From Diphasiastrum complanatum (lineage: Eukaryota; Streptophyta; Lycopodiopsida; Lycopodiales; Lycopodiaceae), in contig CM055111.1 of the NCBI GenBank assembly GCA_029204225.1, forward strand, positions 9,991,000 to 10,054,999: a stretch of 64,000 nt of DNA, in the 5' to 3' direction. The first letter of the stretch is position 1; every line of letters begins with the position of its first letter. Below, piece after piece: positions 23,228 through 35,906 of this stretch. The notes below the pieces were generated by a model that was given only the letters and a program-made list of their open reading frames with translations, made no database searches and was not told where the DNA came from. The translations under genes and the position numbers were made by a program.

Positions 23228-24192
23228 AACTTAAATCATAGACAGATCGTTAATTCCCTCAACCACTTGCTTACAACTTTGCACATAAGTAAGTCTAGTT
23301 GGAACTTTGCTTACCCTTGATGACCTTCTAACAATAGGCATGGAACAAGAAGTTGATGGTTCATATTGATTAAAACCATCTAGATTTGACTCAATCAAAG
23401 CATCATTTTTGTTCCACATATGACCACAACAAGCTCATCAAATATCACATCTCCACCAACAATGTTCTTTGTAGTAGAAGGAAGATACACCCTATATGTT
23501 TTACTCTTCTCACTATATCCAACAAATATGCCTTTTCCTCAACATAGGATCCTCCTTAGATCTTATAAGGGAAAATAAGCATAACATGTGCACCCAAAAC
23601 CTTGAATATTTTTTGTTAGGCTTCTTACCATAAAAAACCTCATAAGGTGACTTACTATCAAGTGGAACACTTGGTAAGCTATTCCATACATAACTACCAC
23701 AATTGATTGCCTAACCCAAAAATGTCAAAGGAAGAAATGCATCCAATCTAGGAGCTTTAGCAGACTCACAAGGTGTCCTATTCTTCCCTTACAACCACTC
23801 CCATTTGTTGAGGTGTCATTGGACAAAAAAATAGCTTTAGGATCCCATGTGCTTCACAAAATGCAGTTAAGTATTTGGAAATATACTCACCTTTGTTATC
23901 AAAGCTAAAAACCTCAATCGTGTTGTTGAACTAGTTCTCCAACATAGATTTGAAATTGAAGAGTGTATCCTTCACTTATGTTTTGCTCTTGAAAAGGTAT
24001 ATCCACACATACCTACTATAATCATCAATGAGTGTAACAAACACGTTAGCACCACCATTAATTATTGTGCTATAAAAGTCAACATCCAAATGAATCAAAT
24101 TGAGAGTCTCTTTGGATCCTAATGTAAATCTTGGAAAAGTTGGATTATTATTCTCATAATTGATCTTTAATCTACATTCATTCATCTAACCG
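23228..24192 (-). pseudogene. Copia integrase fragment
   Basis: In minus-strand order: LNLIHLDV, then VTLIDDYSRYVWIYLFKSK (24185-23976), FSFDNKGEYI, TPQQMGVVVRE (about 23800), YVWNSLPSVPLDSKSPYEVF (about 23690), and RRSSRVSKVPTRLTY (about 23310) from the linker before RT. Stops and frame changes are frequent. The catalytic Asp regions remain visible. RT is absent, and the fragment ends where a plus-strand element begins at about 24193. Confidence 0.75.
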
Positions 24193-26600
24193 GTTATTAC
24201 ACAGTTTGCTGAAATACACGGGAAAGGTTAATAGTCATATTTGACATCGATAACGAATCGACAATGACAACGATAACTATCGAATGGGAAACTATTGAAT
24301 GTTAACAGAACATGTTGCCACTTGTTTTGAAGCTAACGACTTGCTCTACCCATTGTTAGCAAATAATTATCGTGTAACCTAATTGGATAAGTGACAGCAC
24401 ATTATGGCTAACTGTCTTTTATTGTCATTTGGATAAATCTATTTTTGACATTTCTAACTAGTATAAATAGTTGAATCATTTCAAGTGTTACAAGCTGCCA
24501 AACTTTTAAGATTATTGCTTCACCGCTTATTAGCTAAAGTGCATCAGACAGAGTCGATCAGATACTCAAAGTTAGATTCGAGTATGTGGTTGCATCCACT
24601 ATTGTCTACATGCTACTTACTGAATCAATCATATTGTTTTATTGTGTTCGGTATTATGTTAGAATGAATGAATACTTCTTTGTTCTATTGTAATTTGATT
24701 AAGTTCTCTTACAATTTTGTCTGGATTATCAAATACTTCATCAACTATCGATGATCAAGATGCAATCATGACATTGTTATTGAGCTTTCCACCTACATAC
24801 ATAATGACACACTCAAATTTAATTCTTTCCAAAGTAATCGCTATGTTGTTACAAGAAGACAATTGAAAAAGCACAGAAAGCTCTTCAAATTCGGCATCAC
24901 ATGCTCTATATGCAAACAAATGCTGCAAGCATCAGAAGAAGAAAGGCTTGAAACAATTTGCACCGAATCAAAATTCAACACAGAGTCAAAATTATCAAAT
25001 CCACATTCAAAGAAGAAGATGTTCCGTAAGTACTGCAAATGCACTAGTCATTGAATTCAAGATTGTAGAATATCAAAAGCGGAGAACGCCCAACAACAAG
25101 CAATCGGATCAACAAGCGAATGCAGTTGCAGTTACATTTCAATTTTCCATTCAGGACATGAGCAAATGAGTGTTTATGATCATATACCAAAAAAAACAAA
25201 TCGATAACTTGGTTCTCAATTTGGGAGCCACTCAACACATGACTAGTCATTGTGATCATTTCCAGTCCCCTACATCTTACAGTATAAAAAAAATTGTTCA
25301 TCTTGGTAACAATAGTACACACACTATCAACGGTGAAGACACTATAAGATTAAGCTTTCAGCATGATCAATTCAAGTTACTACCGAATGTTTTGTATGTA
25401 CCTAAACTGTCAACAAATCTGTTATCAATAAGCCAAATTATTGACTTAGGTCGTAGGATAGAATTTGAATCAAATCAATGCAGAATTGTTCATAGGACGA
25501 ATAAGATCCTCACACTCCTAAAGAGACATGGATACTTATTTAGACTGATTCATTGTTATTCTGACACAAATCAAGTTTTGAATACTTCTGTTCTAGTTAA
25601 TAAGCAATGCTTTGGCACTATAGAGTAGGGCACTTGAATCATGCATCTATATCGAACATGTTTAGATAGTCCTTAGTACTTGATCTCGATTATCTAGATA
25701 AGAAAATCAATCTCCTTGTCTATCATAGCTACATTGTCGAAAAGCAGACTAGGATTCTTTTTAGATCAAATCATAAACATGCAGATAAAGATGTTTTAGA
25801 TGTTATTCATTCATATATATGTGGCCCAATGCAAACGTTATCGTTGCTTGGTGCAAAATACTTTATTACCTTAATCAATTCATTTTGAGAAAAACCGTTA
25901 TTTATTTTATTAAGCAGAAATCGGAGGCTTACCTTTTCAGACATATCAAAGAGCATGCAGAACTCAAAACTAATAAAATAATCAAAGCATTGAGGTCAAA
26001 AACAATGGTGGATAATACATCTCAACCGTATCCAGGAGTATTGCCTTAACAACAACATTGAACAACAATTTATTACTTCTTATCGCCTTCGTTAAATGGA
26101 CTTGTTGAGAGAAAGAATCGAACCTTAGTTGAAGTGGCTAAATGTATGCTTGCTCACGTGACATTGCCTAAGTTCTTCTAGGCTGAAGGTATTTTTACTG
26201 CAGCTTATATTCGGAACAGATATTCGACTAAAGGGCTATCAGATAAATTTGGATAGGCTCCAAACCATCACTATCGAACCTCATAGTTTTTGGATGTACT
26301 ATCTATCCACAAATAGTATAGGAGATCATAAAGAAGCTGGACTCCCACAATATCAAATCCATTTTTATTGGTTATACTTCTTCAAATAAAGCTTATAAGT
26401 TGCATGATCACATTGAATCAAAGATATTCACCTGCCGAGATGTTATCTTTATCAAGGATCGGTATATCGACCTTAAAGACAAGGGCAAAGCTTAGAGAGT
26501 CTATCCAATTTTTGCAGTTTTACTCATGTTATTACACAATTTGCATAAATACACGTGAAAAGTTAACAGTCACATTCGACGACAACAACGAGAACTATGG
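24193..26600 (+). mobile_element. Truncated Copia element
   Basis: A ~75-bp direct repeat (24193-24267 and 26528-26600, starting GTTATTACACA) suggests LTR ends. The left one contains a likely TATA box (TATAAATAG at about 24462). Between them lie gag, protease and integrase remnants. RT and RNase H are missing, so an internal deletion removed the second half of pol. Confidence 0.6.
25170..26510 (+). pseudogene. Copia protease, pre-integrase and integrase remnants
   Basis: The open stretch 25170-25628 has the protease site as LNLGATQHMTSHCDHF, where the catalytic Asp-Ser-Gly has become Asn-Leu-Gly. The block LPNVLYVPKLSTNLLSIS follows. Beyond a stop, 25795 onwards reads VIHSYICGPMQTLS (first integrase Asp changed to Tyr) and later GLVERKNRTLVEVAKCML (near 26100), which keeps the catalytic Glu. 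After that, SNFIGYT-like and CRDVIF-like strings run to 26480. Many stops. Confidence 0.7.
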
Positions 26601-29255
26601 GATGGAGTCGAATTAATGAAAAAGGTCAAGAGGTAATTTGTAGTCCTTTAAAATCTGCATCCATATCTTCTATAATTTGTTTATAATTTCATGACATGTT
26701 ACTAATCAAATAACAATTTCAAAATACCTTTTAAATGATTTCTCACGTGAAACTTTAGTCACAGTTCGAAATGATTTCTTTAGTGTAAATTGGTATTATT
26801 ATAGATGGGTTATGCAGTATAAGCATGTATGTCTCCTATATCGATTGGCATGCTTATTTTTCTAATTCACACCAACGCTCATAGATTTTGTGACAAATTC
26901 ATATCATCAATAAAAATGATTAACCATTTTTCTTATTCTTATTTCTGGATGGTTACAAAGCTCTTTAATATGTGCTTTTAATCCATGCCCAAGTTCTAAC
27001 TTGGGTGGACAACTATTGGAAATATGCGACAATGATGTCAAATACTTATTCAATAGAATGTCGATAGTGAAGCAAATGTAGATAATCCATAACATGATCA
27101 GACACACACATCTATAATTGAACTTCACGAATTTCCATTCAAAATTTGCACAATTAAGAAATGAATGACAATAACTCAATATGCTTTAGATCTTTCAACC
27201 GCTAGAGGTAGGATGCAACAAATTGTAATAGCAAAGAATTTGAATAAGATGAATGAAAGTGCAAGTAATTTGTTTATTAGAAAATTCAAATAACATAAGA
27301 AAAATACTTCAACTATCTTATTTTGATAATGTAAAGGAAATTGCTTTACTTATGTATACTAGATCTATCCTTATATAGTAGTTGGCGCGACCCTAATAAG
27401 AATGAGTTCTTATTCAGATGCATCTAGGTGGCACTCCAGGATTTGCTGCAAATCTCCTTTGAGTTGCTGCAGATAAGGTTTCAATCTTTTATTTGACAAT
27501 GTTCCATTATTTTAAATATTTGAACATTCTTCGAGTTTCATTCGACAATTGTGTGAACTTTAGTGTATTTACGTAGATTGTTCAAACTTGTGTACAATTA
27601 TAGACTATAATAAAATATTATATACATGTATTTTAAGCACATTTACATTTCATAGAACATAGTTTTTTCTTTAAATTTTATTTCTTTCTTGATAAAAGAC
27701 AGTCTCTCTTTCTTAGTAAAGATTGCATAAGTTGCATCTGTTGTCCTTGTTTTTTAATAAACATGCAAAATATAAAATTGCAATGATAGTAAAAAGTATA
27801 ATATGATCGACTAAAAATCATAATACAAATGTAAAATCATTATGATTTTCTCATAATGATTTTACAAAATAAAAAGTACCTATAGAATAGAAAATGTAAA
27901 TTACATGCTAATTCAATTGTATGTATGCAATGAACAAGAGAGTAGACACTTCAAATTGATGTTGCCAACATAAAAAGCTATTTTTATCAATAGCATAGCA
28001 CCCTATAGCTTGAACATATTAACTTTAAACAGTTTCCCTTTTCTTTTTGACTTTGTGCAAAAGATATATGTACTCTTGGAACAGATTTATGAATTAAATC
28101 GAAGAAGACAAAGGTTTTTGGACTTAGTTTGAAATCCTCCAGTTATGAAATGTTCAATATCCTCCACTGACTTTCATATGAGTAAATCTAAAACACAATC
28201 GTTAAAGGTGAATTGCCAAAAAAAAAAAAATTAATTATACATGTTCCATCATTTGATTTGTGACAATCAGCCTACATTTTGAATAAAACTAGCAATGGCA
28301 CTTGAATCGCGACAATGAGATTGATCAATACGAATGAAAAGATAAAGCCCTTAGCCTATTGTAGCCTTCACCAACCTGATGAGAACACCAGCATATGGCT
28401 CTCATAAAGATGTGGAATTGTCCTCAAAGAGACTTATTAAAATGGCAATGGAAAAAGATCATCAAAATTAAAATATAAGTGTCTAATGGGTGACAACAAA
28501 TCTTAAAACTCTCATTCACGATTAGGAGAATCGCACAAAAGATAAACAAGTGAGAGCAGACATGAGTCAATATGCAGAACATCCCAAAAATATTTCCTAG
28601 AAGTGCTAAATTGTTGAGGTATTTTGTAGTACATGGCTTGAGGTATACCAATTGCAATGAATCAACCCCTCAGTTTTTGGAGCTGATGTCCATTTAGAGT
28701 TGTCACAGAATGTCAGAATGGCCAATAGTTAATGTAAGTTTGCAACACAAATATACATTGGATAACTTTAAGCCTTTCAAAAAGGTTGCAATACAAGAAA
28801 TATAGATGCATAATTTCTCCCTATTAAACCATATCTTTATACAAATAGCCACTAATTTTCTATTATCATCTGGTAAACTGACCCTTTCCTCTACACAAAA
28901 GCTAAAATCTCAATCACATAGAACGTCTTACTTTTGGACAGTAAAAATTGTGACTCAACAAAACCCACAACGACCAGGGATAATAGCAAAAACTCGAACA
29001 GATTTGAGAAGAAGCTTTGATCATGAAAAAAGTGGTCTCTGGTTTGCAATGCCCAGTAACTTTGACATATTCTAAAGTAGGTAATAAATCAAACAACTTT
29101 AAAAAAGTAGCTGAGGGGAAGAATAAATTGGAGTGGAACCTTTCAGGATGGGCATGGCTAGCTAATCTGGAGCAAATGGTGAGACAATCAACACCCAAAA
29201 CAGTATCGATTCACTATAAACATATTCATGTAAAGGCTCGCACTAACCCCACATG
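26601..29255. other. No gene seen; 3' flank of the AP-2 sigma gene
   Basis: A/T-rich DNA with an A13 run at 28218-28230. No protein is recognised in any frame. The last few hundred bases are probably the 3' UTR of the adaptor gene. Confidence 0.4.
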
Positions 29256-29297
29256 TCACTCCTGCCTCTCTAATTCTCCCATCCTTTCAATGATTGC
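29256..29297 (-). CDS. AP2S1: AP-2 sigma, last coding exon
   Basis: 42 bp including the stop, coding AIIERMGELERQE. The acceptor TTTATGCAG precedes it. The family usually ends AIIERMGELEKLE or similar, so this is the natural C-terminus. Confidence 0.9.
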   Translation of the reverse strand, partial: AIIERMGELERQE

Positions 29298-29492
29298 CTG
29301 CATAAAGCCATCTCCACAAGTGAAAGACTGACCATCTACGAGGTTTCATGAAAAAAATGAAAGAAAACTTTCCTTTACCTATGTTGGAGACGAGCAAAAG
29401 TACAAGAGACCGGCAATACATAACAAATTGAAACCAGATCAGCAATTCTACGATTCTAAGTACATATTTTGGTGTGTGCAAAATAGATGTAC

Positions 29493-29552
29493 CTTTTTGC
29501 TTGTTTCCTGCAATTCTCCTGCAAGTATGAACTCATCCAGTATAAGGTACAC
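29493..29552 (-). CDS. AP2S1: AP-2 sigma, penultimate coding exon
   Basis: 60 bp coding VYLILDEFILAGELQETSKK, the near-invariant helix region that packs in the adaptor core. The acceptor is TTGTGCAG and the donor AAG|GTACAT. A 195-bp intron separates it from the last exon, while 22.9 kb separates it from the exon before. Confidence 0.93.
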
Positions 29553-30490
29553 CTGCACAACAATTGTTTCACAATTGAACCTCATCTTCCAAAATGAGCA
29601 CAGAATAGCATATTTCAATGATTTAATAACTGGACATTGGTAGTATTCACAACAAACATGAGTGGATTGAAATAATTGAACAGCAAGCAGATGAACAAAG
29701 CACGAGTATCAAACATACTGTCACTTACAGAATGGTCATATTTGTTCTGGCATTTTCGAATAGGAACAATCAAATTGTGGAAGATAATAATGGCAAACAT
29801 CAATTTTCACAAAAAGTAGACATAACATCCACTTCTTCATACCCTGAGTTTACCTCTTAGTTACAAGTTCAAAATTATTGTGACAACCAAAATTATAAAC
29901 AGATGGGTTAAAAAAAAAAGGGAAGATGATCTTTTTGTCAGTACGTGAGAGTTGTAATTAGGGCATTAAAAAAATTTCCTCTTAATTTGCTGATTTCCAC
30001 TGTACTTCGGACCTTAGTACTTTAAACCCCTAAAGTACCAATTGATTACATCGGGTCCATTTGTCATGTTAATTATGTTGGATTCATCCCTTCTCTCCCT
30101 AAATCCATAAGCTAATCTAGTTCCATTCATGCAGTCCTTACAATTTGAAGCCTTCTTACTTCATCAATTCATCCAGTAATAAACTAATAAGGAACCCGTA
30201 AGGCTTTCTCTTACGAGGCCTTACAATTGTCACCCATAAAGAGCATGTAAGGAACTCATGACGAGCCCACAACGAAACTCGTGAGTCATAAGCAACTCGT
30301 AATCGACTTGTAAGGAAAGCTGTTATGAGGGCACTACGACGTTGCCTGTAACAAGCCCATAAGGAAAGTTGTTACAAGGCATTACGAACAGAATATGAAG
30401 ACCTACGAGGAACAACGTAAGACGGCGTCTCTAATAAATATCCATGGGCAATTTTGGCAAAAGTTGACGTGCAACTACAAAGGCCCACCA
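29553..30490. other. Intron DNA without recognised element
   Basis: First part of the 22.9-kb intron as numbered here. Between 30190 and 30430 short phrases such as CGTAAGG and TTACGAGG recur. No coding sequence. Confidence 0.4.
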
Positions 30491-30499
30491 CTGACATTA

Positions 30500-31347
30500 T
30501 GGACTGATCCATTCTTTTGATTATGTCTTGTAATTAAAATACTACATATATAAATAAGGCACATAGAAGCAAAATGGATATAGGTTGACAAATTGAACGC
30601 CATGTACACTCTCTTGTGTTCAATTTAAGCTATTTTCCAAGAAATATCGATTTGTGTGATTACGCAATGTCTCTTACACCTGATTTTCACAGATTGATGA
30701 TTCATAGATTGATCATAAATGTCTAATGTTGACTGTTAAATGCTTCTGATGATTCTTTCTACTTTCGCACATTAATGAATTCAAGTTTGGCTAAACGTTA
30801 TCAATCGAATAGATTCTTTCCGCACATTATACAGGTTACTCAAGAATATAGTAGCTACTGAAGATAGAACATCCAAGAGTACCTTCGAGAAGAGGTTCAT
30901 TGGGGTAATCATAATCATAGGCCCAAGTACGAATACATAAATATACATGTTGTGGATGATTAGATGTCCAAAAGTACCTTGAATGATGTTGGAGACATGG
31001 TTTCCCTAATACCTAAGGATAAAGTTCTTGTTGAGGGTGAACTTCCAATAGAACACTAATTTTTGAGAATCAGGTATCCAAAAGTAAGGTTGACAAGGGT
31101 GTTGAGGTTGCAATCTTAACTAAAGATCTCCAAGGAACGAAGTGGAAGAAGTACACCATCGAGCTTGCTCTATAAAGGTAGCTTTATAAGTTTCATGATA
31201 GCTGGAGTGCTAGACACTCAAAATTTTAGAAGACTTAAGTGCTTATAAAAAGATAGTCCTTTTGACATGATATGAAAAAGGACATCCAAAACTATGTGAT
31301 CACATGCTAGAAGAGCCAAGTGAATAAGGTAGAGCGTCGACCTTTTG
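30500..31347 (+). pseudogene. Ty3 integrase zinc-domain remnant
   Basis: From about 31170 the plus-strand translation reads YKFHDSWSARHSKF, then HDMKKDIQNYV and SQVNKVERRPFGLL, with stops between. This follows the HHCC zinc domain of Ty3 integrases (HDSPLAGHPG, then a W-G-M-DV-YV block, then C-CQ-NK). The following RPFGLL also fits the family, and the sequence then switches to hAT DNA. A TATA-like TATATAAATAAGG at 30546 may mark an upstream LTR. Heavily decayed. Confidence 0.55.
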
Positions 31348-32305
31348 GCCTCCTCCTGACATCAGTCCAGCCATCAGACATGATGCTGCAACCGTATGTG
31401 GCCCAGTGGCGGCGCAGAGGCTCCATCAGGACTCGACCCTATCTCTCAGCATGTGTGTGCGGACAACCTCTGAACTAGGGACTCTCCAGCTAGGGCCGAC
31501 AGACTGTGCAAGATGGAATGCCCTTCTGAAGGGCTCGATAGCAAATGGAAGGTTTAGCTCATAAATCAAATTGGCCACGGCCTGTGTGGCCTATCTGTCC
31601 ATGTGCGGCTGATGCGTGCCGCGAATGGTCTACTGCACAAGGGCTCTCCCTGGTGGGCAAGGGTAGTGGACCTCCAACATGGTGCACCGACCGTGACGGG
31701 AATGGATGATGACACGACAAGGGAGGGAGGAAGGGACCTCCTCAACATCCTCGAAGGCCTCGTCACTAGCATCCTGGGCCTGCTCGGGTGGCGGGCATGC
31801 GAGCAACAGGACGTGGTGGTGGAACCGCAATGGCAACTGGCGGACGCAAGGGGACGGGATCCACTGGAATGGGTGCAGAGGGGGTGCATGTGGCGGAGCT
31901 GTCTGAGGGGCATGAGGGGCAGTGGGATGGGACGAGGACTCCCTCTCCTCGTGCGTGCCAGCCAGTAGGCAGCAACTCTAGGTCAGCCACATAAGGAGCG
32001 GTGCAAAACCAGAGAACGCCCTCTGAAATGGTGTTCTCCCCCGCCACAAGATGTGGCCCGTAGGTGTCCAACAGTCGCTGCCTGACGGGGAAGAACATGC
32101 TACCACAAGGGGCAGCATTTATGGTGACACCAATTTTGGCGCGTGCACCGAGCAGGTGGCCTTTAAGGCAAGTGAGGGACGCAACGAATTTGACTAGGCA
32201 ATATCGGCAACGCACGACTTTTTGACCGGTCTTGTTGGTCTTGTCATCAACCCGTCTGACAATGTCCACCTCATCCCACAGATCGGAAAGGTCGAACTGC
32301 ACCAT
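31348..32305 (-). pseudogene. hAT transposase fragment (element A)
   Basis: ATG at 32303-32305. It begins MVQFDLSDLWDEVDIVRR, then the BED-type finger VRCRYCLVKF with His in LKGHLLG, then RQRLLDTYG and SEGVLWFCTAPYVADLELL. Frameshifts follow near 31940. The remaining pieces reach the conserved LIYELNLPFAI and RVPSSEVVRTHMLRDRV blocks. The 3' end is cut off at 31348. Confidence 0.75.
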
Positions 32306-32597
32306 TGTGATGGAGAAAAGTACGGAAAAAATGCACTAGAAAAAAAACAGCAGGGTTCAATGTTGGAGAGACGCTGAAAATGGGCGAAGGCAGCGAAAGC
32401 AAAGCGAAGCAAATCAGATGCAAGGCAGGGCGTTGCGTGGGCGAAGGGCGACACAAGGCAACGAAGGCAGGCAGGCAAAAACAGCAGCGAAGGCAAGGCA
32501 GCGAGGGCGTGAAAAAATTTCAGAGAGAAGAAGTGAGGGGGCGGGTAGATTTACCGCGGTACCGGGATCCGCGGTACCCAGTACCGCAGGACCTATG
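31348..32597 (-). mobile_element. hAT element A, one end only
   Basis: The transposase-side end (rc CATAG at 32593-32597) and the 5' half of the transposase gene remain. Everything downstream of the DUF659 motif SDGWTD is lost at 31348. That edge joins a Ty3 remnant in the shared string GGCCTCCTCC. The copy is oriented head to head with element B across a 32-bp spacer. Confidence 0.75.
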
Positions 32598-32629
32598 ATA
32601 TACATATACATACATATATACAAACATAC
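32598..32629. repeat. A/T-rich spacer between head-to-head hAT elements A and B
   Basis: Consists of AT/AC dinucleotide steps. Its last eight bases (AAACATAC, 32622-32629) match the eight bases after element B (ATACATAC, 36814-36821) at seven positions. This is B's probable target-site duplication. Confidence 0.7.
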
Positions 32630-33055
32630 CATAGGTCCCGCGGTACTGGGTACCACGGATCTCGGTACCGCAGGACCGTACTGGTACTGCGGGACCGTAC
32701 TGGTACCGCGGTACCATGATGGTACCGCAATACCACAATATATGAATATCTTTATTATTTAATATTTTTTTAGATTTTTTTTTTACCTAAACCTACCCGC
32801 CCCCCTCGCATTTCCTCTGAAATTTTTTTGCGCCCTCCTCCGCCCTGCCCTCCTCCGCCCTGCCTCCGCCCTGTCTGCCTTCGATTCCTTGTGTCGCCCT
32901 TCGCCCACGCAACGCCCTGCCTTGCATCTGACTTGCTTCGCCCTACTTTCGCCCATTTTCAGCGTCTCTCCAACAATGAACCCTGCTGTTTTTTTTCCAG
33001 CAATCCATCCTACCAGCTTTAGCTTCAACTGCATTTTCTCCTTTTCTCCTTCACA

Positions 33056-35395
33056 ATGGTGCAATCCGACCTTTCCGGTCTGTGGGACGAGGTAGACATT
33101 GTCAGGCGGGTTGCCGACAAGTCCAACAAGACCGGTCAGAAGATCGTGCGTTGCCGATATTGTCTCGTCGAATTTGCTGCGTCCCTCACTCGCCTTAAAG
33201 GCCACCTGCTCGGTGCACGCGCCAGAAATGGTGCCACCTTAAATGCTGCCCCTTGTGGTAGCATGTCCGTCCCCGACAGGCAGCGACTACTGGACACCTA
33301 CGGGCCACGGCTCGTAGCGGGGGAGAACACCATTTCGGAGGGTGTTCTCCGGTTTTGCACCGCTCCTTATGTCGCTGACCCAGAGTTGCTGCCTGCTTGG
33401 CTGGCACGCACGAGGAGAGGGAGTCCATCCTCATACCGTCCCATTGCCCCTCATCCCCCTCAGACAGTTCCGCCACACGCACCCCCATCTACACCCATTC
33501 CGGTGGATCCCGTCCCATCACGTCCGCCAGTTGCCACTGCGGTTCCACCACCACGTCCTGTTGCTCGCACGCCCCCAGTTTACGATTTTCTCATGGATTC
33601 TCCGCCATCCGAGCAGGCCCAGGATGCTACTGACGAGGCCTTCGAGGATGTGGATGAGATCCCTTCTTCCTTCCCTTCCCATCCGGATGACCTCCCTAGC
33701 CAACAGTTTTCGTATCCCATGCCAGATCTTGCCCCTCCACCAGTGCACCCCACTTATGCTGCTGCACCCATCCCTGCCAGTGCATCCCACTCTCCCCATT
33801 CCACGTCTACAGCCGATGCATCCACTAGTGCCCAGCCTGTCGCGTCATCGTCCATTCCTGTCACGGTTGGTGCACCGTGCTGGAGGTCCACCACCCGTCG
33901 CCCACCAGGTAGAGCCCTTGTGCAACAGACCATTCGCGGCGCGCATCAACCGCACATGGACAGAGAGGCCACACAGGCCGTGGCCAGTTTGATTTACGAG
34001 CTGAACCTACCTTTTGCCATCACCGATTCTGAGCCCTTCAGAAGGGCATTCCGCCTTGCACAGTCTGTCAGCCCTAGCTGGAGAGTCCCTGGTTCAGAGG
34101 TTGTCCATACACACATGTTGAGAGATAGGGTCGAGTCCTTGTCCAGAGAGATGGAGCCTCTCTGCCGCCACTGGGCCACAGATGGATGCAGCATCATGTC
34201 CGATGGCTAGACTGATGTCAGGAGGAGGCCGATCCTCAACATCTTGGTCTCCAGCTGCATGGGTACACAGTTTTTGAGAGCCGTGGATTGCAGTAGAGGG
34301 GGGAGAGTCATATCTACAGATTTCATGTACGACGTCATTAGGTCTTCCATCCTATCCATAGGCCCCCAGCATGTCGTTACGGTGGTGACGGACAATGCCA
34401 CCAACTGTGTTCAGATGGGTGTCCTGCTAGAGGCCGAGATCCCTCACATCGTCCATACCCCCTGTGCGGCGCACAGATTCAGAGGCTCAGCAGATGCCGA
34501 GTGTCAGGGCACCCCCTTCATCCCTTGCCAGCATGCCATACACAGAGTCCCAGCCAGAGCAGCCGCACGAGGTGTCTACAGTTCCTCCAGCTCCTCAGAG
34601 GGTATATGTGCGCCGCACAGCTCCTCCAGTGCCACCGATGCCATTCAGGCCTGCAGCCCCTCCATCGTCGTCCACTTCTGCAGCACCAAGTCTCCATGGC
34701 AGGCCACCATCTGTGCCCAGGTTTTCTCTTGCAGCGCCCACATCCACAGTGGCTCCTCCAGCTGCTCCTCCAGTGGCATCACCCACTCCACATCCGCCTC
34801 CTTTGGCAACACCCACTCCACTCGCTCCCCCTTTGGCAGCACCCAGGATGTACCAGTATCGGCCACCGCAGCGCCCCTTTCAGTACATATCGCCGCTGTA
34901 CTTGCCTCCTGCACAGCCAGTTCCTCCACCTGCAGCAGCCCCACGGGCACACACTCCAAGAGCTCATCCTCCTCGCTCAAGTGCACAGGGAGTTCCCTCT
35001 TTTGCTTCCCTATCCCAGCCGGCCTTGCATGGGGGTGACGAGGCATTGACAGCTCCTCTTGTCCGCAAGAGACCAGGGAGGCCCAAGGGTGCACCGAACA
35101 AGAAAGGCAAGGCACAGAAACTGCCAGGGAAGAGAGGACGACCACGCAGGGCTCCAGGTACAGCTAGAGGTGCAGGATTACAGCCAGCTGGAGGTGTTGT
35201 TGGTTTGGCTTGCTTGGGGGCTGATGAGGAGGCAGATTGGGATGATGCTAGTGAGGAGTCCTCCTCCTCGGACACACAGCCCATGCCAGTTCCAGACAGG
35301 CAGAGATATCGGCTGCGAGAGTTAGTTCGGGGCCCTGAGTTGTCTCCGGAGCATTCGTCTGAGTCAGAGCCAAAGCATGGATTGTGTCTCTTTTA
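33056..35395 (+). pseudogene. hAT transposase (element B), internally deleted
   Basis: ATG at 33056. A BED-type finger (VRCRYCLVEF, LKGHLLG, later Cys) is at residues ~35-65. A proline-rich linker follows, then DUF659 with LIYELNLPFAI, the catalytic-Asp region IMSDG-stop-TDVRRRP, and VVTDNATNC. The stop at 34208-34210 replaces the conserved Trp (TGG to TAG). At about 34472 the sequence jumps from CAAH to the Pro/Ser-rich tail, deleting the rest of the RNase H-like fold and the hAT dimerisation domain, with a frame change. The tail ends in two AT-hooks (KRPGRPKG and KRGRPRR). The family's normal TGA after EPEH is changed to GGA here, so the frame runs on to 35567. Confidence 0.82.
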
Positions 35396-35906
35396 TTTTA
35401 GTTTCAGTAGTTTGTCTCTAGCATACAGTCTACCATTGTACTCAGATCATTTTTCACATTATATACAGTATTTAGCGTACTTTTTTTGTTGCACATTCTG
35501 CGTATGTCGCTCTGTACATGTGATGCTGTATTTACAATTTTATGTCAAATTCTATGTGCGTGTGTGAATCTTATTTTCAACTAATTTCAATTGAAGTGAA
35601 TGATAGCTTCACATAAATGCACCTACATAATGAGCACAACAATTACCCCTACACCCCATATGGCATTTCACAAACACATGTATTACATTTGCATTTAAAA
35701 AAATACAGAGATTGCATTTCACATGACCAGGCTCGCGTTGTACAAAAAGCAACTATATATTCATTCTACCGTTGTATCAAGATAACATTACATATCCCGT
35801 CCTTTTTTTAAGCAGCTATCTAGTTATTTGCCGCACCCTAAACTGCCGAAAATTACATAGCAACAGTCCACCACATACGGCTGGACCTTATCTATTCTAA
35901 ACATGC

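Noticed and set aside
28424-28657. 77-codon minus-strand hydrophobic frame
   Set aside because: Looks faintly like the end of a LINE or a membrane protein, but no motif or splice context supports it.
33342-33992. 216-codon plus-strand frame, and similar His/Pro-rich frames at 48614-49357
   Set aside because: Alternate-frame reading of the G/C- and Pro-rich part of the hAT transposase.
34645-35145. 166-codon minus-strand frame, and counterparts at 38349-38780
   Set aside because: Antisense of the Pro-rich transposase tail; low complexity.
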